Shown here piece after piece: positions 1 through 8,000 of a DNA stretch of 64,000 nt (positions are counted from its first letter, which is position 1; every line of letters begins with the position of its first letter). The notes under the pieces were generated by a model that saw nothing but the letters and a program-made list of their open reading frames with translations, searched no databases and was not told where the DNA came from. A program made the position numbers and the translations under genes. The DNA is taken from the NCBI RefSeq assembly GCF_900128905.1, contig NZ_FQTV01000009.1, positions 62,001 to 126,000 of the forward strand. Reading direction: 5' to 3'. Source of the DNA: Bacteroides luti. Its GTDB lineage: Bacteria > Bacteroidota > Bacteroidia > Bacteroidales > Bacteroidaceae.

Positions 1-10
1 CAGTCGTATT

Positions 11-1075
11 TTAAAGAATCAAGCACAAGTTTACTTGATAAGTCTTTTCATCTTCTTTTATATCAAGAGTATATTTCTCATTGTAAATTAATTCAAGACG
101 CCTTTTTACATTAGCAAGTCCCAGGCCACCACTCTTTTGCGGTTTTATTTTCTTGTCTGGTTTTGAATTAATGCATACAAAATATAAGATACTTCTTTCT
201 ACTTCAAAACTGAGGTAAATGTAAGATTTATTTTCCGAATCTAAACTATATTTAGCTGCATTCTCCACAAAAGGTATAAATAACAAAGGAGGAATAAGCT
301 GATTGGCGATATCTCCTTTTGTTGATATACTGAACTCAAAATTGTCTCTCCGTATCTTTTCCAGGTTCAGATAGTCGGTAAGAAAGTGAATATCTGCATT
401 CAGAAATATTTGCTCTTTCACACTATCATATAACTGAAAGCGAATTAAATCACTTAATCTGGTGAGTACCTGCGAAGCTCTTTCGGGATCCGTTTGTGTT
501 AATACATTCACATTATTCAATGTATTGAATAGAAAGTGCGGATTAACTTGTTTCTTCAGTTGTTCCAGTTCCGATTCTATAGTAGCCTTTTCTAACTCAT
601 GAATCCGGTTTGTATCTCTCATCCACTGTTGAAGGAGCTTGAAAAAAGTAGATGGACCTATAAACACAGTAAAAATAAAGCAAAACCCTAAAAGATTAAC
701 CATCATATCGGGAATATTGAATGGTCTGTGAATTAATTCATAGGGTCTTAATATAGAATATTCCACACTTAGAAAAAAGAAGTAGGTGCCTAGTGTAACT
801 CCTGCCATGGCAAACAGATACAAAGCCGCTCGCTCACGGAATAACAATTTAGGAACCAATACATACATATTAAGATAGATGATTCCCACAAAGTAATTGA
901 ACATGGCAGCATTAACATATATGTCCCAATTGCCGGTATAATTTTTCTTTGTATCGGTAAGGATAAATCCTAAGACAAACAATATCAGAGATATATGATG
1001 TAATCCTCTGTACTTTCTGTTTGTGGCAAAGTTTGTTAGAAAATCTTTTGAGAAATCGTTTATCTTACTTTTCAT
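11..1075 (-). CDS. LytS/YehU-type membrane sensor histidine kinase
   Basis: This is a 354-residue sensor kinase of the His_kinase (LytS/YehU) family, which usually phosphorylates a LytTR response regulator. The N-terminal half has about four hydrophobic segments (near residues 28-40, 55-75, 85-105 and 122-142), followed by a short coiled coil (about 155-175). The family H-box NPHFLFN has the phospho-acceptor at His180. The ATP-binding part shows ENAAKY at 271-276 and a GGLGL box at 316-320. It starts 2 bp after the DUF4249 gene and is third in an operon with the TonB receptor. No response regulator is seen; the gene ends 10 bp from the window edge, so the partner probably lies just outside (inference). 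Family assignment is firm; the signal is unknown. Confidence 0.9.
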   Translation of the reverse strand: MKSKINDFSKDFLTNFATNRKYRGLHHISLILFVLGFILTDTKKNYTGNWDIYVNAAMFNYFVGIIYLNMYVLVPKLLFRERAALYLFAMAGVTLGTYFFFLSVEYSILRPYELIHRPFNIPDMMVNLLGFCFIFTVFIGPSTFFKLLQQWMRDTNRIHELEKATIESELEQLKKQVNPHFLFNTLNNVNVLTQTDPERASQVLTRLSDLIRFQLYDSVKEQIFLNADIHFLTDYLNLEKIRRDNFEFSISTKGDIANQLIPPLLFIPFVENAAKYSLDSENKSYIYLSFEVERSILYFVCINSKPDKKIKPQKSGGLGLANVKRRLELIYNEKYTLDIKEDEKTYQVNLCLIL

Positions 1076-1077
1076 CC

Positions 1078-2010
1078 TTAATCTTGTTTTGGAGCCACGT
1101 CTCTAGCTTCCGATATGGCAAAAGCTGCAAAGTAGCCCACTCCTCCATTTGAAATATTTGTTTCGATATTGCTTAACGGTCCGCCAAAGAAGGGATCTTC
1201 GCCATCTTTTTCAAACTGGCACTGCTGTAAGAATCTGTAATATCCTTTAGTTATATGGCATAATTCAAATTTTACGGAATCATTGTCGGCCATAAAAGTC
1301 ATATTCTTTATATCGTCGTCACTAAATTTACTTTTATCCTTTACATCAGGGAAATATTCAATTGGTAATCCATTTATATACTGACCATTTACACTTGTGT
1401 CATCAAAAACTATATATCTGCTTATTTTATTGTATATAGAGTCGTTTATCTGATAACGGCACAAGTAATAATCCTCATCAGAAGAATCCTGTGCATACAA
1501 ATTTACAGAAAAATAGTTATACTGAGAAACCAATTGTCTCTTTATGTTGATAGAGTCCAGAGATACTTTGCTTTCCATATAAGCGGAAGACGTGTATTCC
1601 TCATTAACTCCATCGCTATTATAATCTACTTCAACTTTCAGTTTATAAGTATTTCCCGGAATACCTGCCATCTTGGTGGTAGTTTTGTATAGTCCAGGAG
1701 TATCACTAACTTCTGTCAGTGTATATACATTATTGCCCGAAGTTATAGTAACTTTTGCTCTCGAAATCTTTGGATTAGTCTTATTGTCAAAATAGCCGGC
1801 TGAACTGCTAATGTGTATTTCCTGATATGTAAGTTGATCTGTAATTGTACCATAAATAACAATAACAGGTTTTGAGTTGTCGGTATCTATATCGATAGTC
1901 TCGGTACAGCCTGTAAATGTCAGTAGTAAGAATACTGATAATAACCCTAATACGTATGAAGAGTAATTATAGCATTTTGAAATGCTTGAAAAAGAACTAT
2001 GGTGTAGCAT
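1078..2010 (-). CDS. DUF4249-type outer-membrane lipoprotein
   Basis: This 310-residue predicted lipoprotein resembles the DUF4249 family, which in Bacteroidetes is commonly encoded next to TonB-dependent receptors. The N-terminus has a hydrophobic stretch ending in a lipobox-like FTGC, followed by acidic residues and an Ig-like start (KPVIVIYGTITD). The start chosen is the ATG at 2010, 4 bp after the stop of the receptor gene. A longer frame reaching 2055 would overlap the receptor and put extra residues before the signal peptide. Function is inferred only from context: probably an accessory surface lipoprotein of the receptor encoded upstream. No catalytic motif is visible. Confidence 0.8.
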   Translation of the reverse strand: MLHHSSFSSISKCYNYSSYVLGLLSVFLLLTFTGCTETIDIDTDNSKPVIVIYGTITDQLTYQEIHISSSAGYFDNKTNPKISRAKVTITSGNNVYTLTEVSDTPGLYKTTTKMAGIPGNTYKLKVEVDYNSDGVNEEYTSSAYMESKVSLDSINIKRQLVSQYNYFSVNLYAQDSSDEDYYLCRYQINDSIYNKISRYIVFDDTSVNGQYINGLPIEYFPDVKDKSKFSDDDIKNMTFMADNDSVKFELCHITKGYYRFLQQCQFEKDGEDPFFGGPLSNIETNISNGGVGYFAAFAISEARDVAPKQD

Positions 2011-2014
2011 TGCT

Positions 2015-4381
2015 TTAGAATTTAAAATTGTAAGTAATAGAAGGTACTGCTCCAAAAAGATAAGTCATCTTGGCATCCGGTACTCCGGAAGGAGTATTCT
2101 GATCATACGTTATAATCCACGGATTCTTGTGACCATAAGCATTATACAAAGAGAAATTCCATTCTCCTGTCCAGAATCTTTTTGGATTGTGCTTTGGTAC
2201 ATAGTTAGCCGATAGGTCCAGACGATGATAATCTGTGCGGCGATATTCGTTTCTTCCAGAGTAGATAGGGAAATATTCACCGTTTACCTCAAATCGTCCG
2301 GTTGGATAAGTTGTTGGATTTCCTGTTGAATATACCCAATTGGCCGAGATATTCCATTTCTTTGAGAGTTCATAGGATAAGGATAAGTTCACACAATGAG
2401 TTTTATCGTATGGAGACAGATAAGTTTTTCCTTTATTAATTTCGGGAATAGTGCGTTCAGACCTTGATAAGGTATAATTCAGAAATCCGGTCAGTTTTCC
2501 GGTATTCTTTCTCACCATAAACTCCACGCCGTATGCCTTTCCGGTACCAATTCTAATTTCACCTTCCAGTTTTGAATTAAGCAACAATTGTGCATGATCG
2601 GCAAAATCTATAACGTTATTCATCTTCTTGTAATAAACTTCAACCGATGTTTCATATTCATTTTTATTGAAATTATGGAAATATCCGGTTGAAACCATAT
2701 CTACTTTCTGAGGTTTTACATTAGGACTGCAGGGAAACCATAAATCTAGTGGTGAGCCCGATGATGAACTATTTGCCAGTTGAATAAACTGAGTGTTACG
2801 GGCATAGTTGGCTTTCACGGAAGAATTATCCGTGAGCTTGTAAACCATTCCAACTCTGGGCTCAAGCGCATAATAAGTGTGATAAACTTTTCCGGAACCA
2901 TAATAAGTAGAATCACTCACCTCGTGATTTGCACCATAAGAATAAGAAGTAATGCTACCCATATTCTGAAAAGCAGAAAGACGAAGTCCGTATCTCACGG
3001 TTAAGTTCTTAACCAGATTATGTTCAGCAGAAAGATATACTCCATGTTCCAACGCATGATACAAAGGCATTTTGTAGTCGGGGTAATCAGGGCGAGTAAT
3101 TAAACCCGGATTAAAGTTATGGTACGTACTTGATGCACCATAAGTTAGTTTAAGAATATCCGATACTGAATGATCTAAATCCCACCTTAAAGTCACGTCT
3201 GTTATATCCGATTTCCACTTAACTTTAGAATCGGACATTTTAGACTGAAGGGTATAATGATAATTTGTAGTGTTCAGACTCAGACTGGAATATAGATTCT
3301 CATTGAAACCATGTCCCCAGGTTAAAGAAGCTACCCGGTTGCCGTAGTTGAACTGGCCTACCGAAGAACCAAAATTGTCCTTACCAAGGTACGTATTCAG
3401 CGACAGACGATCTGTTGAAGAAAACCGGTGAGTAATTTTTGCATTCAAATCATAAAAGTAGATAGAACTCTCTCTGAGAGCTTTGTCGGACGACAGTTTC
3501 AGGAAAAGGTCTGCATAACTTCTTCTTCCCCCAACCATCCATGATGTGTTCTTTCCAATTCCACCTTCCATCATCAATCGGCTCGAAATAAGACCTATAC
3601 CACCAGTTCCTCTTACTTTGCCGGTATAATCGTCTTTCAATTGTACATCAAGCAAAGAAGACAAACGTCCGCCATACTTCATAGGAAGATCGCCTTTATA
3701 AAGCTCCACATTGTTCACAACGTCGTTGTTGAACACAGAAAAGAAACCAAACATGTGAGATGCGTTATATACTGTTGCATTATCAAGAAGAATAAGATTC
3801 TGGTCTGCCGATCCTCCACGAACGCTATAACCCGAACCACCTTCCGATGTAGCCTGAACGCCGGGTAAAAGTTGAATAGCTTTTATAATATCCACCTCAC
3901 CCATCAGTGACGGCATCTTTCTTATCTGACCAATACTGAGCTTTTCCACACCCATTTCTGTGCGGGTAATGTTCTGGTCTTTCTTGTTAGCATATACTAC
4001 AACCTCATCAAGTTGAGTATCCGATTCCAATCCGAAATTCTTTTTCACGGAAGAGGGTGGTACTATCACCTGTTCTGTCTTTGTTTTATACCCCACACAA
4101 GAAACCCTGAAAGTAAACTTACCTTGAGGAAGTGCAACGCTGAATTCTCCATTGCTGTTTGTTGAAGTACCCGACCTTAATTCTGTAATGTAGATATTAA
4201 CGCCCGATATAGCCATTCCTGTTTCTGTGTCTTTTATAACCCCTGAAATCTCTGATTTGCGTTTTGTGTTTTCTGAATCTGTTTCTGTATTAAGCACATG
4301 ATTATTCTTGGACATCAACGTCCCGGAATCTGCTATCACTAAAAACGCCAATAATGTTGCCTTAAAAAAATAATTATTCAT
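2015..4381 (-). CDS. TonB-dependent receptor with N-terminal carboxypeptidase-D-like domain
   Basis: This 788-residue outer-membrane receptor imports an unknown ligand using TonB energy. It has a signal peptide (about residues 1-24), a carboxypeptidase-D regulatory-like beta-sandwich (about 45-125, beginning SGVIKDTETG), a plug domain (about 140-245, with YSVRGGSADQNLILLD) and a beta-barrel that ends in Phe, as is usual for BAM substrates. It heads a three-gene operon with a DUF4249 lipoprotein and a LytS-type kinase. It lacks an adjacent SusD, so it is not a standard polysaccharide-utilisation SusC/D pair. A TAnnTTTG promoter lies about 40 bp upstream. The substrate cannot be read from the sequence. 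Confidence 0.92.
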   Translation of the reverse strand: MNNYFFKATLLAFLVIADSGTLMSKNNHVLNTETDSENTKRKSEISGVIKDTETGMAISGVNIYITELRSGTSTNSNGEFSVALPQGKFTFRVSCVGYKTKTEQVIVPPSSVKKNFGLESDTQLDEVVVYANKKDQNITRTEMGVEKLSIGQIRKMPSLMGEVDIIKAIQLLPGVQATSEGGSGYSVRGGSADQNLILLDNATVYNASHMFGFFSVFNNDVVNNVELYKGDLPMKYGGRLSSLLDVQLKDDYTGKVRGTGGIGLISSRLMMEGGIGKNTSWMVGGRRSYADLFLKLSSDKALRESSIYFYDLNAKITHRFSSTDRLSLNTYLGKDNFGSSVGQFNYGNRVASLTWGHGFNENLYSSLSLNTTNYHYTLQSKMSDSKVKWKSDITDVTLRWDLDHSVSDILKLTYGASSTYHNFNPGLITRPDYPDYKMPLYHALEHGVYLSAEHNLVKNLTVRYGLRLSAFQNMGSITSYSYGANHEVSDSTYYGSGKVYHTYYALEPRVGMVYKLTDNSSVKANYARNTQFIQLANSSSSGSPLDLWFPCSPNVKPQKVDMVSTGYFHNFNKNEYETSVEVYYKKMNNVIDFADHAQLLLNSKLEGEIRIGTGKAYGVEFMVRKNTGKLTGFLNYTLSRSERTIPEINKGKTYLSPYDKTHCVNLSLSYELSKKWNISANWVYSTGNPTTYPTGRFEVNGEYFPIYSGRNEYRRTDYHRLDLSANYVPKHNPKRFWTGEWNFSLYNAYGHKNPWIITYDQNTPSGVPDAKMTYLFGAVPSITYNFKF

Positions 4382-4419
4382 CGCTCGAATAGTTTTGTTA
4401 CCTTATTTTAAACTGAATG

Positions 4420-4427
4420 CAAAGATA
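4420..4427 (-). promoter_or_regulatory. Predicted -7 promoter element of the TonB receptor operon
   Basis: Exact TAnnTTTG match (TATCTTTG on the minus strand), 39 bp upstream of the ATG at 4381. A TTTG that could serve as the -33 box lies 16 bp further upstream, slightly closer than the usual 19-21 bp. Confidence 0.55.
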
Positions 4428-4580
4428 TATCATTTAATTTTACCAAAAGTTGTATTTATACGAACTATATGAATTATTGGATAAAACAGCATCTTTATAC
4501 TACAAAAGTATTAAATGCCAATAAATTTGTTTTGTAAACTGTATCAGCACTTTAAAAGCAGACCTGAATAATAATTATCT

Positions 4581-4664
4581 CCACCCGGGTGGAGGGATAA
4601 TTTACATCCGGGTGTAACTTATTGGTCCACCCGGGTGTACAAACCCTCTACATCCGGGTGTACA
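4581..4664. repeat. Phased array A: four CCGGGTG words at 23 bp spacing
   Basis: The heptamer CCGGGTG begins at 4585, 4608, 4631 and 4654, exactly 23 bp apart. The three bases before it alternate CAC, CAT, CAC, CAT. The first copy is the full palindrome CCACCCGGGTGG, and later copies end in GTGTA. The sequence between copies is unrelated. The array lies between the divergent TonB receptor and alpha-2-macroglobulin genes, about 200 bp from the former. Its GC-rich words stand out in AT-rich DNA. Function unknown. Confidence 0.85.
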
Positions 4665-4746
4665 GAACAAAAAATGGAATATGATTTGATATTGAATAAG
4701 GTGAGTATAATAAATGCCGGATAGAACTTTGAAAAGTTAACCCAAA

Positions 4747-4866
4747 CTAGAACGATCTAGGTGCTAGATTGCTAGATCACTGCTAGATTAAATTATTTTG
4801 ATCTAGCGCTTTTATCTTGTTAATTACTAAATAGTTATATGCTTACTGCTAGATTGCTAGATCATT
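4747..4866. repeat. Cluster of CTAGAT words with an 18 bp direct repeat
   Basis: GCTAGAT occurs at 4763, 4771, 4782, 4848 and 4856, and its reverse ATCTAG at 4755 and 4801. An 18 bp segment (4762-4779) is repeated exactly at 4847-4864. Unlike the neighbouring array A, spacing is irregular, though 4771-4782 is 11 bp and 4782-4848 is 66 bp. The rest of 4867-5061 holds only AT-rich DNA and a near-match promoter (TTACTTTG at 5023-5030) for the next gene. Confidence 0.7.
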
Positions 4867-5061
4867 TTCGCAAAATTAAATTTTATTTAGCGTAAACTTT
4901 TAGAGTTGTTTAGATGATTGTAAACTAAAACGGATTTAGATATAATTGACATTTAGTTTATTATTCCTAAAAAACGGCTTAAATCTTTTATGATTGGTGC
5001 ATGATTTTTAAGTTTAAATCGTTTACTTTGTTGAAACATGCTAAAACTAAAAAAAACAGAT

Positions 5062-8000
5062 ATGAGAACCAGACTATTAGCCCTTTTGGTGTTTGTAATG
5101 ACAGGACTATCCTTATTTGCTCAGAAGCAGACTTATGAGAAGATGTGGAAAAGTGTTGAGGCTTCTGAAAAGAAAGATTTGCCTCAATCGGTTATAAAGA
5201 AGACAACAGAAATCTATCAGAAAGCACTTGCTGAGAAAAACTCTCCGCAGATGTTTAAGGCATATCTTTATAACGCCAATACAAAAGTAAGGATTGATGC
5301 GGATAGTTTCTACGTCAACCTGAAAGGATTGGAAAAGTGGGAAGCAGAATCAACCGTTCCTATGGATAAAGCAATCCTGAATTCCATGATAGCTGAACTT
5401 TATACAGAATATGTTCAGAATAATTCCTGGCAGCTGCGTAAAGGAAAACAGTTAACCGGGGAAACTCCCGAAGATATTCGCGAATGGAGTACCAATCTTT
5501 TTGTTCAGAAAGCTTTTTCATGCTTGCGTCTTTCGTTGAAAGATCAGAAACTATTGCAGGAAACTTCTTCCTCTGCTTACGACCCAATCGTGTTTAAAGG
5601 TGAAGCAAGTAACTATTTCCGTCACGATATGCTCCATTTGCTGGCCAAGCGTGCACTCTCTACTCTTTCAGACCTGCAAAATATTTCTAAAAATATTTAT
5701 CCACAGGTATTGTTGAAAACTGAAATTGCTTTTGCAAATACTGCAACTTTCGTGAAAGCTCAGATTCCTGCAGCAAGTGAATATGATGTAGTGGCCGAAA
5801 AATTGCATATCTATCAAAGCTTATTAAATTATTATCAGTCTATAGGGAATAAGGATGCTGTGTTGCTTACAGATTTGGAACGGTTGGAATATACAAAATC
5901 TCAGTTTGCAAGTAATAATGCTGATGAATGGGAAAAGATTCAAGAAAAGGAAATATCTGGTGATCCCTATATTGCAGCGCTTGATCACTTAATTGCTCAG
6001 AATTCATCCAATGAAGTTTGTGCAGAAGCTTATTTGGCAAAAACAGATTACCTTTCCGAAAAGAAAAATCTGCCTCTGGCGTTGGATTTCTTAAACGAAG
6101 CAATCCAAAAATATCCCAAATATAAACGGATAAATGCGCTCAAGTCGCGAAAAGAAAATATTTTGAATCCGTTTTTATCGGCCGAATCGTCTCAGATAGT
6201 TTATCCGGGCGAACAATTTAATCTCAAAATATCCCATAAGAATCTTAATGGATTTAGTGTTCACTTCTATAAAGTGAATCTTTCGGTTAATTCTCCGGTA
6301 TTGAATAACGAACTGGATAAAAAGTTTTATGATAAATATGCCAGACTAATATCGTCAGAACATTATTCATTAACCCGTCCTGCCAATTATCAACCGAAGG
6401 ATTCTGTGTTTAAAGTAAAAGCTCCTTTGCTGGGACTATATGTAATGAAAATAGTTGCTGATGAGAATGTGAAGAATCCAGAAAGCCGACTTCTGTATTC
6501 TTCTGCATTTAAGATTCTGACCAGAAGTCTGTCGCAGAATAAACTGCAGATTCTTACACTTGATGCACAAAGCGGACACCCAATACCTGAAGCAACAGTA
6601 AGTTTATATGTTAATAACAAAGGAGATCAGAAAGAATTCTTAAAGGTTCAGACCGATGCTGAGGGAAGTGTGGTAATTGACAAAATAAAGAACTTAAGCA
6701 GACTTACTGCCACAAAGGGAAACGATATTGCTTTGCCTTTACAGTACGTGTACTTTTACAATAACAATTTTTTTGAAACGAAGGAGGAGAGAGAAGTCAT
6801 TTCTTTGCTTACAGACCGAAGCCTTTATCGTCCGGGACAAACTGTTTTTGTAAAAGGCATTGCTTATCGTTCATCTTCAGATTCAGCCCATGTGGTGGCT
6901 AACAAAGAATATGCCTTAAGATTGTATGATGCCAATAATAAGATGATTTCTGAGAAAAAACTGCAAACCAATGATTTTGGTTCGTTTACTACAGAATTCT
7001 TATTACCAGGCTCTACGTTAAATGGTCAGTTTAGATTGGAAACAGATTTTGGAAGCACAAATATTCGTGTGGAAGAGTATAAGCGACCAACATTTGAAAT
7101 AACTTTCCAGCCTTTGGAAGGTAGTTATACTTTTAATGATTCTGTTACTGTAAAAGGCTCTGCAAAAACTTTCTCAGGAGTAGCTGTTCAAGGCGTTTCA
7201 GTAAAGTATAGCATAACCCGTGTTCAGCCTTATTGGTGGGAATGGCGTCAGGAAAATGAAACAACATTGACTTCTGGCGAAGCAGTTCTTGATGAGAAAG
7301 GTAATTTTGTAATTCCTTTCCGTTTAATTCCTGATCTTAGCGATGACCTTGACGATTGTTTCTATACCTATAAGGTTAAGGCTGAGCTTACTGATGCTGC
7401 GGGAGAAACACAAATGGCCGAAACATCTGTTTCTGTGGGTAGCACTTCATTGGTTCTATCAACAGATATGGAAGATGAAATATGTAAAGACAAATCTATC
7501 AGTGCAACGTTTAAAGCTGAAAATCTTAGTCAGAAACCTGTAAATATTGAAGGCACCTATCAATTATTTACGAAAGGTAATAAGAAACCTGTGCTCGAAG
7601 GGAAATTTGTTTCAAATAAATTGCAGGAACTCACAGACTGGAAGGAATTGCCTTCAGGAGAATATAATCTTATTCTTTCGGCTTTGGATGAAAAAGGCAG
7701 AAAGGCTACTTCTGATAAGCTATTGGTGCTTTATTCTGTAAATGATAAACAGTCACCGGTTTCCAAATCTGTGTGGTTTAAGAAGATGAGTGATACTTTT
7801 GCTCCTGGAAAACCGGTTACCATTTTGTTTGGATCAAAAGAGAAAGATTTGCATGTGCTTTATGATATATTCGCAGGCGGTAAACGGATAGAAAGTCGCC
7901 GACTTACATTGTCTGATGCTGTACAACGATTTGATATTCCTTATAAAGATGAATATGGAGATGGCATTTATGTAAATTTCTGTTTTGTGAAGAACGGTCA

